A stretch of DNA of 64,000 nucleotides from Humibacter ginsenosidimutans (GCF_007859675.1 NZ_CP042305.1:1116001-1180000), one strand, 5' to 3'. Counted from the first letter of the stretch, positions 26,238 to 36,028 are shown. Notes: generated from the sequence alone by a model not told the origin. Made by a program: numbers and translations.

Positions 26238-27008
26238 GTGGTTCACACAGCATTGATTCCGTGGCTCGACCCGAGCGTGATCATCAGTTCGGTCGGCCCA
26301 TGGGCCCTGCTCGTCGTCTGCGCCATCATCTTCGCCGAGACCGGCCTGCTCGTCGGGTTCATCTTTCCCGGCGACACGCTTCTGGTGATCAGCGGAATCC
26401 TGACGGCGACGGACCTCGTGTTCGGCCTGCAGATCTGGTGGGTATGCCTGTTCATCGCCATCGCCGCGTTCGCAGGCGGCGAGGTCGGGTATCTGATCGG
26501 CAACAAGGCGGGACCGGCCATCTTCGAACGCAAGGAGACCGGACTCTTCAGCGTCGAGAACGTCAAGCGCACGAACGCCTTCTTCGAGCGGTTCGGGCCG
26601 CTGGCGGTCATCCTCGCCCGCTTCGTGCCTGTGGTGCGCACGTTCGCGCCGGTCGCTGCCGGTGTCGGCCACATGAGTTACCGGCGCTACTCGCTGTACA
26701 ACGCCATCGGCGCTGTGCTCTGGGGCGGCGGACTGACATTCTTCGCCTACCTGATCGGGTTCATCACCCCGGTCGCGAACTTCGTCGAGAAATACATCGA
26801 CGTCATCCTCGTGCTCGCCGTCGTGGTCACCGTCATCCCCGCACTCGTTCACTACCTGATGGGGGTGCGCAAGTCGCGTAAGCAGGCGAAGGCGCAGGCG
26901 GCCGACCCGCAGCTGGCCGAGAGCGACGCGCACGACGCGCAGGATGCCGCCGAACGGCTCAGCACCGAGCCCGACGTGTTCGGCGGCCAGAAGCACAGCA
27001 CGGAGTAG
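26238..27008 (+). CDS. DedA family membrane protein
   Basis: A 256-residue membrane protein of the DedA/VTT family. Helices bear FAETGLLVGFIFPGDTLLVISG near the N-terminus and FERFGPLAVILARFVPVVRTFAPVAAGVGHMSYRRYSLYNAIGAV, including the ARFVPVVRTF motif with its conserved Arg. Members act in lipid-carrier flipping and membrane homeostasis. A charged C-terminal tail of about 45 residues follows the last helix. The GTG at 26238 is chosen because AGGAG sits 6 bases before it; an upstream GTG at 26157 would add 27 unlike residues but lies closer to a TAGACT box at 26135. Confidence 0.85.
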   Translation: MVHTALIPWLDPSVIISSVGPWALLVVCAIIFAETGLLVGFIFPGDTLLVISGILTATDLVFGLQIWWVCLFIAIAAFAGGEVGYLIGNKAGPAIFERKETGLFSVENVKRTNAFFERFGPLAVILARFVPVVRTFAPVAAGVGHMSYRRYSLYNAIGAVLWGGGLTFFAYLIGFITPVANFVEKYIDVILVLAVVVTVIPALVHYLMGVRKSRKQAKAQAADPQLAESDAHDAQDAAERLSTEPDVFGGQKHSTE

Positions 27009-27025
27009 CGCGCGGCTCCCGCCGT

Positions 27026-27952
27026 TCAGCGGTGCGTGTCGCCCTCGTGCGCCGCGTGCTCGGCGGGCTCGAGCCGGAACGTGGAGTGCGCGACGTCGAA
27101 GTGATGGTTGAGGCAGCCGCCCAGCTCGTCGAGCAGCGCGCCCGCTCTGCCCTGTGCGAAGACCTGCGGCTGCACGACGACGTGCGCCGAGAACACCGGG
27201 GCACCCGACGTGATGGCCCACACGTGCACGTCGTGCACCGCTACCACGCCGTCGGTGCCCAGAAGGTGTTCCCTGATCTCGGCCACATCGGTGGATGCCG
27301 GCGCCGACTCGCTGAGCACCCGTACCACCTCGCGCAGCAGTGAGTACGCCCGCGGCACGATCAGCACGGCGATGACGATCGACGCGATCGCGTCCGCCCA
27401 CGCGAAGCCCGTGGTGAGGATCACGATCGCCGCGGCGATGGTCGCGAGCGAGCCGAACGCGTCCCCGAGCACCTCGAGGTAGGCGCCGCGCATGTTGATG
27501 GAGGACTTCGCGCCGCCGCGCAGCACGAGCAGTCCCGTGACGTTGCCGATGAGGCCGACGACGGCGACCCCGAGCATCCACCCGCTGTGCACCTCGGGAT
27601 GCCCGCCGAACCGGAGCGCCGCGCCGATCGCCACGGAGACCGCGACTCCGATCAGGATGAGCGAGTTGACGAGAGCACCGAAGACCTCGACGCGCTGAAA
27701 GCCGAACGTCTGCCGGTCGGTGGCGGGTCGGGCCGCGATGGTCGCCGCGACGAGAGCGACGATCAGTCCGACGAGGTCGCTCACGAGGTGTCCGGCATCG
27801 GCAAGCAGCGCGAGGGAACCGCTCAGCAGCGCGCCGACGATCTCGAGCACGAACACGCCGAGCACGATGCAGATCACGACGAGCAGACGGCGTCTGCTCG
27901 AGCCGTGTGCACCGTGATCGTGCGCGCCGGAATGCTCGTGAGAATGGGTCAT
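27026..27952 (-). CDS. cation diffusion facilitator (CDF) family metal exporter
   Basis: A 308-residue CDF transporter. A His-rich N-terminus (HSHEHSGAHDHGAHG) precedes six helices and a C-terminal cytoplasmic domain (VHDVHVWAITSGAPVFSAHVVV) with a His-rich tail. Helix 2 carries the metal pair HLVSD. Helix 5 reads YLEVLGDAFGSLA, where the usual His of HVLGD is Glu, so the transport site may be D/H/D/E. Such exporters move Zn, Co or similar ions out with proton exchange. The ATG at 27952 has GGAG before it. Confidence 0.87.
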   Translation of the reverse strand: MTHSHEHSGAHDHGAHGSSRRRLLVVICIVLGVFVLEIVGALLSGSLALLADAGHLVSDLVGLIVALVAATIAARPATDRQTFGFQRVEVFGALVNSLILIGVAVSVAIGAALRFGGHPEVHSGWMLGVAVVGLIGNVTGLLVLRGGAKSSINMRGAYLEVLGDAFGSLATIAAAIVILTTGFAWADAIASIVIAVLIVPRAYSLLREVVRVLSESAPASTDVAEIREHLLGTDGVVAVHDVHVWAITSGAPVFSAHVVVQPQVFAQGRAGALLDELGGCLNHHFDVAHSTFRLEPAEHAAHEGDTHR

Positions 27953-28033
27953 GACACTCCAACGGTAGGTCGTGGGCACGGCGATGCGCCATGCCCGCCG
28001 CACGGCCCGGGTCGGCAGGACCGGGCGCGAGCG

Positions 28034-28684
28034 CTACTCGGCCAGCAGCTCCTGCAGAGTCGGCACCATCGCGCGGAAGGCCCGTGCGCGGTGGCTGTCG
28101 GCGTTCTTCACCTCGGGGTCCAGCTCGGCCGCCGTGAGCGTCGACCCGTCGGGAACGAACGCGGGGTCGTAGCCGAAGCCGTTCGCACCGCGAGCCTCGC
28201 GCGCGAGCGAGCCTTCCCAGACGCCCTCGACGGTGCGCTCTTCGCCGGGTTCGCCGTCTGCCTCCGGACGCACGAGAGCGATGCAGCACACGTAACGCGC
28301 CCCGCGGTGCGCGTCGGGCACATCGCCGAGCTGCGCGAGCAGAAGGGCGAGATTGCCGGCGTCGTCGCCGTGCCCGCCGCTCCAGCGAGCGGAGAACACG
28401 CCAGGCGCGCCCCCGAGCACATCGACCGCGATGCCGGAGTCGTCGGCGAGGGCCACCGCGCCGGTGTGCCTGGCCGCGACCCGTGCCTTGATGAGGGCGT
28501 TCTCGGCGAACGTCACACCGTCTTCGACGGGCTCCGGTCCGTCGTAGGAGACGAGCTCGACCTGCGGCAGACGGTCGGCGATGATCGCCGCGAACTCGCG
28601 CAGCTTGTGCGCGTTGTGCGTGGCGAGCACGACCCGCACGCGGGAGGCCGAGCCGGCCGTCTGCTCGCCGGTGGCGTCGATCAC
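28034..28684 (-). CDS. rdgB: RdgB/HAM1 family non-canonical purine NTP pyrophosphatase
   Basis: A 216-residue enzyme that hydrolyses ITP, dITP and XTP to the monophosphates, protecting DNA and RNA. The signatures [12 protein letters not shown] (N-terminal), [29 protein letters not shown] and [12 protein letters not shown] are all intact. The last residues include SHRARAF, as expected. The GTG start at 28684 overlaps the rph stop by 4 bases, so translation is coupled, a common rph-rdgB arrangement. Confidence 0.94.
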   Translation of the reverse strand: MIDATGEQTAGSASRVRVVLATHNAHKLREFAAIIADRLPQVELVSYDGPEPVEDGVTFAENALIKARVAARHTGAVALADDSGIAVDVLGGAPGVFSARWSGGHGDDAGNLALLLAQLGDVPDAHRGARYVCCIALVRPEADGEPGEERTVEGVWEGSLAREARGANGFGYDPAFVPDGSTLTAAELDPEVKNADSHRARAFRAMVPTLQELLAE

Positions 28685-29436
28685 GATGCCGTGGATGCCG
28701 CGTCGGGGTTCAGCGCAGAGGCCTGGAAGACGGCGAGGTCGCGGCATCCACCCTCGGCGAGGTCGAGCAGGGAGCCCAGCTCGCGGCGATCGAACGGCGC
28801 GCCCTCGGCCGTGCCCTGCACCTCGACGAACAAGCCGCGGCCCGTGACGACGACGTTCATGTCGGTCTCGGCGCGCACGTCTTCGACGTAGGCCAGGTCG
28901 AGCATGGGCTCGCCGTCGATGATGCCGACCGACACCGCGGAGACGCTGTCGATGAGCGGTGTCGCGCGCTGCCCGATGAACTTGTGCTCCTTGCCCCAGG
29001 CAAGGGCGTCGGCGAGCGCGACGTACGCACCGGTGATCGCGGCCGTGCGCGTTCCGCCATCTGCCTGCAGCACATCGCAGTCGAGCACGATGGTGTTCTC
29101 GCCCAAGGCCTTCGTGTCGACGACGGCGCGGATGCTCCGGCCGATCAGCCGGCTGATCTCGTGCGTGCGACCGCCGATGCGCCCCTTGACCGACTCGCGG
29201 TCGCTGCGCTCGTTGGTGGCGCGCGGCAGCATCGAGTACTCGGCGGTGACCCAGCCCTTGCCTTTGCCGGTGAGCCAGCGCGGCACGCCGTTGGTGAACG
29301 ACGCCGTGCACAGCACCTTAGTTCGACCGAACGAGATCAGGGCGCTGCCCTCGGCCTGCTGACTCCAGCCGCGCTCGATGGTGATCTCTCTCAGCTGGTC
29401 GGTGGTTCGGCCGTCGGCCCTGATGATCTCGCTCAC
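28681..29436 (-). CDS. rph: ribonuclease PH
   Basis: A 251-residue phosphorolytic 3' exoribonuclease that trims tRNA precursors. Recognisable blocks include [61 protein letters not shown] and [13 protein letters not shown]. The phosphate-binding Arg (in GGTRT) is present. The GTG start lies 6 bases after a TAGGGT box and has no ribosome site, so the message is probably leaderless. It is first in the rph-rdgB operon. Confidence 0.95.
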   Translation of the reverse strand: MSEIIRADGRTTDQLREITIERGWSQQAEGSALISFGRTKVLCTASFTNGVPRWLTGKGKGWVTAEYSMLPRATNERSDRESVKGRIGGRTHEISRLIGRSIRAVVDTKALGENTIVLDCDVLQADGGTRTAAITGAYVALADALAWGKEHKFIGQRATPLIDSVSAVSVGIIDGEPMLDLAYVEDVRAETDMNVVVTGRGLFVEVQGTAEGAPFDRRELGSLLDLAEGGCRDLAVFQASALNPDAASTAS

Positions 29437-29442
29437 CGCTCC

Positions 29443-29448
29443 ACCCTA
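29443..29448 (-). promoter_or_regulatory. -10 box (TAGGGT) of a leaderless rph transcript
   Basis: On the minus strand TAGGGT ends exactly 6 bases before the rph GTG, placing the likely first transcribed base at the start codon. Confidence 0.55.
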
Positions 29449-29476
29449 CCGATGCTCGCGGCGTCGCCGACCGGAG

Positions 29477-30304
29477 TCATCCACGCAGATCGCGCAGATC
29501 GATCGCGCCGGTGCGCACCACGTCGACCGACGCCACGTCCGTGCCGAGCATGCGGTGCGCCAGACGCACGAACGACTCCGTGTCGGCGCCCGTCGCCTCG
29601 TAGCGGATGCTCGGCTCGCTCGTCGCGGTGCGCTCGAGCCCCCGGGACACCAACACCCGGTACACGTCGTTGGCGGTCTCCACGTCGCTGGAGACCAACG
29701 AGACTCCCTCGCCCATCACATAGGAGATGGCGCCCTTGAGGAACGGGTAGTGAGTGCAGCCGAGCACCAGCGTGTCCACGCGCGCACGCTGCAGCGGGCT
29801 CAGGTAGTCGGCCGTGACATCCAGCAGTTCCTGGCCGCTCGTGATCCCCGCTTCGACGAACTCGACGAAACGGGGACAGGCCTGCGTGAACAGGTGCAGC
29901 TCCGGCGCCGCGGCGAAGGCATCCTCGTACGCCCTCGAGTTGACGGTGCCGAGGGTACCGATCACGCCGACCCTTCCCGTGCGTGTCGTCGCCACGGCAC
30001 GGCGCACGGCGGGCTGGATCACCTCGACCACCGGAACGTCGTAACGCTCGCGAGCGTCGCGCAGCATGGCCGACGACGCGGTGTTGCAGGCGATGACGAG
30101 CATCTTCACACCCTGCTCGACGAGGAAGTCGAGCGCTTCGAGCGAGAGGGCACGCACCTGAGCGATCGGCTTCGGCCCGTACGGCGAGTTGGCCGTGTCG
30201 CCCACGTAGAGGATCGACTCGTTGGGCAGCTGGTCGCGCACGGCCCGGGCGACCGTGAGTCCGCCCACTCCGGAGTCGAAGATCCCGATCGGCGCGTCCG
30301 TCAC
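29477..30304 (-). CDS. murI: glutamate racemase
   Basis: A 275-residue enzyme that supplies D-glutamate for peptidoglycan. It starts [15 protein letters not shown]. The two catalytic cysteines lie in VIACNTASS and [10 protein letters not shown], and the [11 protein letters not shown] substrate loop is intact. The GTG at 30304 gives the normal N-terminus and has a TAGGCT box 8 bases before it. It lies 40 bases upstream of rph on the same strand, so readthrough is possible. Confidence 0.95.
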   Translation of the reverse strand: MTDAPIGIFDSGVGGLTVARAVRDQLPNESILYVGDTANSPYGPKPIAQVRALSLEALDFLVEQGVKMLVIACNTASSAMLRDARERYDVPVVEVIQPAVRRAVATTRTGRVGVIGTLGTVNSRAYEDAFAAAPELHLFTQACPRFVEFVEAGITSGQELLDVTADYLSPLQRARVDTLVLGCTHYPFLKGAISYVMGEGVSLVSSDVETANDVYRVLVSRGLERTATSEPSIRYEATGADTESFVRLAHRMLGTDVASVDVVRTGAIDLRDLRG

Positions 30305-30312
30305 GATGTCCC

Positions 30313-30318
30313 AGCCTA
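30313..30318 (-). promoter_or_regulatory. -10 box (TAGGCT) before murI
   Basis: On the minus strand TAGGCT ends 8 bases before the murI GTG start, and no ribosome binding site is present. Confidence 0.5.
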
Positions 30319-30477
30319 CGGTGTCGTCCCGCCGCGGTCTCACCGCCTCCCCTCTTGCTGCGCTCGCACCTCGGAGAGCGCACTCGCTGTCGCGATCCGC
30401 CCCTGACGCGACGCGACACCGGCGCTGTGCGGCAGCGATTCGGTCGCGGAAAGCGGGGCGCGTCACCCGTCGCGCCA

Positions 30478-30483
30478 TAGGCT
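30478..30483 (+). promoter_or_regulatory. -10 box (TAGGCT) before nicotinate phosphoribosyltransferase
   Basis: TAGGCT ends 7 bases before the GTG start at 30491. The short leader and absent ribosome site indicate leaderless expression. Confidence 0.52.
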
Positions 30484-30490
30484 GGATGCC

Positions 30491-31807
30491 GTGACGCCAT
30501 CACGCGAGCGGGCCTCGACCGCGCTCCTCACCGACCGTTACGAACTGACGATGCTCGACGCCGCGATGCTCTCCGGCACGCACGAGCGCGACTGCGTGTT
30601 CGAGGTGTTCGCCAGGTCGCTGCCCGGCGGACGCCGGTATGGCGTCGTCGCGGGGACCGGGCGGCTGCTCGAGCTCATCGAACGCTTCCGGTTCGAAGAC
30701 GAGGAGCTCACCTGGCTTCGCGACAACCGCGTCGTGCGCGACGAGACCCTCGACTGGCTCGCCGACTACCGATTCAACGGCACGATCCGCGGCTACCGGG
30801 AGGGCGAGCTCTACTTTCCCGGATCCCCGGTGCTCGTGGTGGATGCCCCGTTCGGCGAGGGCGTGCTGCTCGAGACGCTCGTGCTCAGCGTTCTGAACCA
30901 CGACTCGGCGATCGCCGGCGCGGCCGCTCGCATGGTGTCGGCAGCCGCCGGACGACCCCTGGCCGAAATGGGATCCCGGCGCGCCCATGAGCAGGCCGCG
31001 GTCGCCGCCGCCAGGGCCGCCTACATCGCGGGCTTCGGGGCGACGTCCAACCTCGAGGCCGGGCGCACGTGGGGCATCCCGACCATGGGCACCGCCGCGC
31101 ACGCGTTCACCCTGCTGCACGACAGCGAAGAGGATGCCTTCCGCGCCCAGGTGCGCACCCTCGGCCCGCAGACCACCCTGCTCGTCGACACCTACGACGT
31201 GCACAAGGCGATCGAGACCGCGGTGCGCGTGGCCGGCACGGAACTCGGTGCGGTGCGCCTGGACTCGGGCGACCTGCCTGTGCTGGTCGCCTCCGTGCGC
31301 GCACAACTCGACGCGCTCGGCGCCACGAAGACCCGCATCACCGTCACGAACGATCTCGACGAGTTCGCGATCGCGGCGCTGCGTGCGTCTCCCGTCGATT
31401 CCTACGGCGTCGGCACCTCCCTGGTGACAGGCTCCGGAGCGCCGACGGCGGGGATGGTGTACAAACTCGTGGCGCGCAAGGACGAGACCGGGTCGTGGAT
31501 TCCGGTGGCCAAGGCATCCACCGGCAAGGCCTCGATCGGCGGGCGCAAGGTGCCCGTGCGAGGGTTCGACCGGGTCGGGGTCGCGTCGGCCGAGGAGATC
31601 CACATCGTGCAGGGGCGTGAGGCATTGCCCAAGGGTCGACCGCTCCACGTGTCGCTCATGACCGGCGGAGTGGCGGACGATCGCCACCTCGGCGCGCAAG
31701 GCGTCGAGGCTGCGAGGCGTCATCACGCCATCGCGCGGGAGGAGCTTCCCGAGTCGGCGTTCCGCCTGGGACGCGGAGAGCCCGCCCTGCCCACCGAATA
31801 CGTCTGA
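30491..31807 (+). CDS. pncB: nicotinate phosphoribosyltransferase
   Basis: A 438-residue enzyme of NAD salvage that joins nicotinate to PRPP. The N-terminal [15 protein letters not shown], the middle [44 protein letters not shown] and the phosphate loop [22 protein letters not shown] are all characteristic. The active-site His is expected in the GTAAHAF segment. Length matches the family. It is divergent from murI with its own leaderless promoter. Confidence 0.92.
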   Translation: MTPSRERASTALLTDRYELTMLDAAMLSGTHERDCVFEVFARSLPGGRRYGVVAGTGRLLELIERFRFEDEELTWLRDNRVVRDETLDWLADYRFNGTIRGYREGELYFPGSPVLVVDAPFGEGVLLETLVLSVLNHDSAIAGAAARMVSAAAGRPLAEMGSRRAHEQAAVAAARAAYIAGFGATSNLEAGRTWGIPTMGTAAHAFTLLHDSEEDAFRAQVRTLGPQTTLLVDTYDVHKAIETAVRVAGTELGAVRLDSGDLPVLVASVRAQLDALGATKTRITVTNDLDEFAIAALRASPVDSYGVGTSLVTGSGAPTAGMVYKLVARKDETGSWIPVAKASTGKASIGGRKVPVRGFDRVGVASAEEIHIVQGREALPKGRPLHVSLMTGGVADDRHLGAQGVEAARRHHAIAREELPESAFRLGRGEPALPTEYV

Positions 31808-31873
31808 GCGCCGAGCCCGCTCGAAGGAGACCCGAGGTCGCAGACGAGGGTGGGCGCGCCGGCCACGCGACGG

Positions 31874-32167
31874 CTACTCGTCGCTGAGACCTTCGTAGAT
31901 CTTCTTGCACTCCGGACACACGGGGAACTTCTGCGGGTCGCGGTTCGGCGTCCACTTCTTTCCGCACAGGGCGATCACCGGCTTGCCCGTGACGGCGGAC
32001 TCCACGATCTGCTCCTTGCGCACGTAGTGCGAGAAGCGCTCGTGGTCGCCAGGATCCAGCTGCTCGTTCTGCAGCAGCTCCTCGAGCTCCCGATCGAGCG
32101 TGGCCACGCCGCCACCGTCGGGGGCGCCGGAAGGTCCACCCGGTTCTGCGATGCTGTTGTCGACCAT
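31874..32167 (-). CDS. DUF3039 family protein
   Basis: A 97-residue actinobacterial protein. After a variable N-terminus comes DHERFSHYVRKEQIVESAVTGKPVIALCGKKWTP, then FPVCPECKKIYEGL. The three cysteines (CGKKW, CPEC) may bind a metal in a zinc-ribbon-like fold. The family is widespread in Actinobacteria without a known role. A TAAACT box 6 bases before the ATG indicates a leaderless message. It is convergent with pncB. Confidence 0.87.
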   Translation of the reverse strand: MVDNSIAEPGGPSGAPDGGGVATLDRELEELLQNEQLDPGDHERFSHYVRKEQIVESAVTGKPVIALCGKKWTPNRDPQKFPVCPECKKIYEGLSDE

Positions 32168-32173
32168 CCGGCC

Positions 32174-32179
32174 AGTTTA
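32174..32179 (-). promoter_or_regulatory. -10 box (TAAACT) of a leaderless DUF3039 transcript
   Basis: On the minus strand TAAACT ends exactly 6 bases before the ATG at 32167. Confidence 0.55.
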
Positions 32180-32228
32180 GGCCGTGCGTCCGGGCCAATG
32201 GCCGCCGCTCAGGCGAAGGTCGGCGTCG

Positions 32229-33809
32229 TCAGGCGTGCTGCAACGCGAACGTCATCAGCTCGGGTCCGCGACGGTTGTACGTCGCCGCCCCGAGGGCCAC
32301 TCCCCCGATGAACACGGCGGCGCCGATGCCCAGTCCCGTCCACAGACTCGCCTGGAACCAGTCGGCGCCGTCGAACACGCCGAGCACCATCATGGTGACC
32401 GGCACACCAGCGAAGACCACGGTGAGCAGCAGCGTGACGAACTGCGTCAGGGCCGCAGAGCCGCCGGTGTGCTGCGGCTGGGCGAACGCCGAGTCACCGG
32501 GCCGAGGCGCGCCGTACGGTGCCAGTGCCGACGACACGCTGGAGAGCCCGAGCCCGGAGAGCACGAGACACACGCTCACCCCGGTGATCGCCGGCAGCAC
32601 GTCCCAGCTCCCGTAGGCGAGCACCGTGAGCACGCTCCCCACCGCCACGACCGGGATCGCGACGAGCACGACGGGCGCCAGCCTGCCCAGCCGATCCGCC
32701 AGGCCACCCGTGCCCGACACGACGTGCAGCCAGATGGCCGTGCCGTCGTGCGCGAGGTCGTTGTGGGCGACCCACCCGAGGAACAGGCAGATCACCGGCA
32801 GAGGGATGAGCGCAACGTCGTGCGGTCGCACGGCGCCGGACACGAGCAGCGCACCGACCATCACGAACGGGAACAGCGGCACGAGCAGCAACTGCATCCA
32901 GTACCTGGAGTCGCGACCCCAGTAGGTCAGGGCCCGTGCCGCGATCGCACCGGCGGGACGGGATGGCATCCTGCCGAACCAGCCGAGACCGATGGATGCC
33001 TTCGCTTGGCCCGGCCGCTCCGGCGTCACCATCATGTGCCCCACGATCGCTCGCCACGCGACGACCAACACGGCGAGGGTGACCAGGGCGACGACGAGCT
33101 TCAGCGCTGCCGTGCCCCACTGCCCGGTCGCGGCGTCGCCGCCGACCGACCAGACCGCGCCGAACGGCGTCCAGCTGATCCAGTCGGCGGTCGAGTGCAC
33201 GACGCGGAGCCCGTCACGGGACCAGTTCAGCGTCGCCAGAAAGAGTACGAGCGGCAGCAGCATCACCACGACCAACACGGCGATCGTCGTGCCGAACTCG
33301 CGCATGCGACGGCTGGAGAGCGCGAACGCCGAGACCGAGGCCGCGAGCCGGCCGGCGAGTGCCCAGGTGGGGACACACACGACGGCGGCCACGAACGCCA
33401 GGACGGCCGCACCCAGGCTGCCCGACCACGTCACGATGGTGAAGAGGGCGCAGATCGCGAGCACGAACGCGGGAACGGAGATCAGCGAGGCCACGCCGAG
33501 ACCCCGAGACACCGTCGCGGCCTCGAGCCCGAAGGCCGCGTAAGAGCGGGGGTCGAACGTTCCGTCGTGCCGGGTGAGCAACGGCACGAGCAGAAAGCAG
33601 AGTGCGACGACACCGCCGGCGATGACCAGGATGTCACGCACGAGTTGCACGTCGCTCGCCGCGCGCGCCGATGCGAGCACCCAGCAGATCACGATCGTCA
33701 GCGCTGCCGTGTACAGCAGTCCCACGGTGAGACCGAACGCGTGCCAGCCCCCGCGACGGAAGCCGCTGCCCAGCGATGCCAGCTTCAGTCGGAGAAACTG
33801 TGCAACCAT
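32229..33809 (-). CDS. ABC-2 type exporter permease, large membrane subunit
   Basis: A 526-residue membrane protein with about twelve hydrophobic segments, no soluble domain and a large central cytoplasmic loop (residues about 270-290, PERPGQAKASIGLGWFGRM). It lies directly after the ATP-binding subunit with a 25-base overlap, so the two form one exporter. The size suggests a fused or duplicated permease working as a single chain. The ATG follows GGAGGGG. Substrate is unknown. Confidence 0.78.
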   Translation of the reverse strand: MVAQFLRLKLASLGSGFRRGGWHAFGLTVGLLYTAALTIVICWVLASARAASDVQLVRDILVIAGGVVALCFLLVPLLTRHDGTFDPRSYAAFGLEAATVSRGLGVASLISVPAFVLAICALFTIVTWSGSLGAAVLAFVAAVVCVPTWALAGRLAASVSAFALSSRRMREFGTTIAVLVVVMLLPLVLFLATLNWSRDGLRVVHSTADWISWTPFGAVWSVGGDAATGQWGTAALKLVVALVTLAVLVVAWRAIVGHMMVTPERPGQAKASIGLGWFGRMPSRPAGAIAARALTYWGRDSRYWMQLLLVPLFPFVMVGALLVSGAVRPHDVALIPLPVICLFLGWVAHNDLAHDGTAIWLHVVSGTGGLADRLGRLAPVVLVAIPVVAVGSVLTVLAYGSWDVLPAITGVSVCLVLSGLGLSSVSSALAPYGAPRPGDSAFAQPQHTGGSAALTQFVTLLLTVVFAGVPVTMMVLGVFDGADWFQASLWTGLGIGAAVFIGGVALGAATYNRRGPELMTFALQHA

Positions 33810-34528
33810 TCGAGCCCCTCCACGGCCTTCCGCCCGCCGGCGAGTTCGATGAACCGCTCTTCGAGTGTCTTCTCGCCGCGCACCTGGTCGACAGGACCCG
33901 AGTCGAGCACGACGCCTCCGACGATGACGGCGACACTGTCGCAGATGCGCTGCACGAGGTCCATGCCATGGCTGGAAAGCAGCACCGTGCCGCCCGCGTC
34001 CACATATCGCTTGAGGATGCCCGTCACCGTCGCCGCCGAGACCGGGTCGACACCCTCGAACGGCTCGTCGAGAACGAGCAGTCGAGGAGAGTGGATCATC
34101 GCCGCCGCCAGGGACACCTTCTTGGTCATTCCGGCCGAATAGTCGGCGACGAGGCGGCCCATGGCATCCTCGATGCCGAACGCCGCGGCGAGATCGGCGG
34201 AGCGCTGCCGCGTCGTCGCGGGATCGAGCCCCCTCAGCGTGCCCGCGTAATACAGCAGTTGTGCCCCGGTGAGCCTGTCGAAGGTGCGCAGGTGGTCGGG
34301 CAGCACGCCGACGGCGCGCTTCGCGTCGCGAGGATGCTTGCCGGCATCCACGCCGTTGACATAGACGTGGCCGGCGTCGGCGCGCAGCAGTCCGGTGATG
34401 ATCGAGAGCGTCGTCGTCTTTCCCGCGCCGTTCGGGCCCACGATGCCGTACATCGATCCGGCGCGAACCGAGAGGTTGAGGCCGTCGACGGCGACAACGT
34501 CGCCGTAGCTCTTGTGCAGCCCGGTCAC
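33785..34528 (-). CDS. ABC transporter ATP-binding protein of an ABC-2 exporter
   Basis: The 247-residue ATPase has Walker A GPNGAGKTTTLSII (about residue 31), the Q-loop area replaced by GVLPDHLRTFDRLT, signature YSAGMTKKVSLAAA, Walker B LLVLDEPFEGVDP and switch His LLSSHGMD. The frame is open upstream of the GTG at 34528 and encodes PAPPKTAPVILAVTGLHKSY, which reads like a natural extension. The preceding gene ends in a TGA that overlaps this GTG by 4 bases. Either two coupled genes exist, or one long protein is split by a one-base slip (see the next entry). Confidence 0.85.
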   Translation of the reverse strand: MTGLHKSYGDVVAVDGLNLSVRAGSMYGIVGPNGAGKTTTLSIITGLLRADAGHVYVNGVDAGKHPRDAKRAVGVLPDHLRTFDRLTGAQLLYYAGTLRGLDPATTRQRSADLAAAFGIEDAMGRLVADYSAGMTKKVSLAAAMIHSPRLLVLDEPFEGVDPVSAATVTGILKRYVDAGGTVLLSSHGMDLVQRICDSVAVIVGGVVLDSGPVDQVRGEKTLEERFIELAGGRKAVEGLEWLHSFSD

Positions 34529-35577
34529 CGCGAGGATGACCGGAGCGGTCTTCGGCGGGGCCGGCCGCGCGGGGGGAACGATCGGGTGGCGGCCGCGCGA
34601 CGAGCGTGCGGAGGCTGCTTCATGTCGTCGGCCGACTCCTGCGCGACGTCACCGGAATCGACGAGTTCCAGCTCGAGGTCGTCCTGAACGTCTGTCCCGG
34701 CCTCAACTCCGGTCTCGGCCTCGGCCTCGAGCGAGCCGAGCGCCTCGTCGCGTTCATCGGAGGCGGCGACCTGCTCGATGATCCATTCCGGAACCTCGTC
34801 GTCGGGTGCCTGGGTCTGTGCGGTCGCTCGTTCCTTCACGGCGGGCGCCGGTTCGGCCACCTGCTCTCCTTCACCGTCGATGGACGTGCTGCCGTCTGCT
34901 GCATTCTGAACGTGTTCGTCGATGTCGGGCACCGGGTCGACGGATGCCGCGACGAGCGCGTCCGTTTCGCGCACGAGTTCCGCCAACCGTGCCGATCCCT
35001 CCTCGACAGGGGGCTCCACCATCGGGGGTTCGGCATTGCGTCGGCGACCGAACAGGGTGATGCGCTGCCGAACGCCGGTGTTCTCGTCGACGGGGCTGGA
35101 CTGCGCGGGCATGGGTCCCGTATCGATCTCCGTGCTGTCGACCGCCGCACGATCGTCGGCGCGCTGGGCGGTTCCGGTCTGCGCTCTCGGCACTGCAGCC
35201 GAGACCGGGTTCTCGTCGACGACAGGGTGCGCGCTCGCCACCGATGCCGCCGCTTCGGCCCTGCTCGGGGCATCCACGCCGGTGCGCGCGGCGACGACGC
35301 CTGCGCCCTTCGTCGCCCGCGTCCGCGGCTTGGCCCGAGCGACGCGCGACGGCGACGCGACGCTCGCCGGAACGGACTCGCCGGCCCCGGCCGTCGCCAC
35401 CACGGACGTGTTCGCGGCCGCGCCCGTCACGCGTGGACGAGCGGAACGCTGAGCATCTGCCGCGGACCTGGCCCGAACGCCACGAGGAACCGTGACCGTG
35501 TCGATGCTCGCCTCGTCAGTGCGTTCCACCGCGGGCGCGCCGCCACCGGGCATCGGTGACTGCGGGTCCTTCTGCAC
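34525..35577 (-). CDS. disordered acidic Ala/Glu/Asp-rich protein; possibly the N-terminal extension of the ABC ATPase
   Basis: A 350-residue frame from a GTG at 35577, rich in Ala, Val, Asp, Glu, Pro and Thr with no domain. It has an acidic C-terminal half (VPEWIIEQVAASDERDEALG) that ends about residue 318 in SGDVAQESADDMKQ. The last 30 residues turn abruptly into Arg/Pro/Ser-rich sequence, typical of a wrong frame. The alternative frame there joins smoothly to the ABC ATPase. A run of six G at 34571-34576 is the likely slip point. If corrected, the ATPase would carry an intrinsically disordered N-terminal arm of more than 300 residues. Confidence 0.6.
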   Translation of the reverse strand: MQKDPQSPMPGGGAPAVERTDEASIDTVTVPRGVRARSAADAQRSARPRVTGAAANTSVVATAGAGESVPASVASPSRVARAKPRTRATKGAGVVAARTGVDAPSRAEAAASVASAHPVVDENPVSAAVPRAQTGTAQRADDRAAVDSTEIDTGPMPAQSSPVDENTGVRQRITLFGRRRNAEPPMVEPPVEEGSARLAELVRETDALVAASVDPVPDIDEHVQNAADGSTSIDGEGEQVAEPAPAVKERATAQTQAPDDEVPEWIIEQVAASDERDEALGSLEAEAETGVEAGTDVQDDLELELVDSGDVAQESADDMKQPPHARRAAATRSFPPRGRPRRRPLRSSSR

Positions 35578-36028
35578 GCGCCATACCCCCGTAACCGTGT
35601 TGCTCGGACTGCCGCGCCCGATGTCACTTGCGGCGCCGCGGGGTGCGCTCGCGCACCAGTCAACGCCGGCGCAACACCCTCCCCGTCGAAGCCATCGGAC
35701 TCCTTACGCTAACGTACTCACCACTTCAAGGCACACCCTTGCGATGCCATGTCGCGGCAAGGATCGGGGTATCGGATTTCTCAGAACGTTCCCATAAATC
35801 GATCACGAATCGGCAACGTCCCGTGATCGGGGGACCCTCTCCCCGTAAACTCGTACCGGCACAACGCGGTGTCTTATGTACATACGCACGAGTGACACCT
35901 CGGTGAACGGATGCCGTCGGCGCAGGCAACGAAAGTCCTGATCCGCCCGATGCGCGGTCATCGGTAAGTCACACAGTTCAGCTTCATTTGGGGGGTCGAC
36001 TATGCGCACGAATGACAGGAGACGAAAC
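35578..36028. other. 451-base intergenic region, no gene seen
   Basis: Divergent region between the disordered protein gene and the nucleotidyltransferase gene. It is less GC-rich than its surroundings. It holds an 8-bp inverted repeat (35800-35829) and a possible -10 box TAAACT at 35846-35851. That would give the plus-strand gene a leader of roughly 170 bases; no known riboswitch pattern was recognised in it. Confidence 0.4.
35800..35829 (+). promoter_or_regulatory. inverted repeat near the promoter of the nucleotidyltransferase gene
   Basis: CGATCACG at 35800-35807 is repeated inverted as CGTGATCG at 35822-35829 with a 14-base gap. It lies 16 bases upstream of a TAAACT -10-like box, a plausible site for a dimeric regulator. 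Confidence 0.35.

Noticed and set aside
26103..28289. A 728-codon minus-strand open frame
   Set aside because: It passes antisense through the DedA gene and in another frame through the CDF exporter and rdgB; product is Arg-rich shadow sequence.
35852..36028. Riboswitch in the long leader of the nucleotidyltransferase gene
   Set aside because: The leader is long enough, but no recognisable conserved core of a known riboswitch class could be identified.
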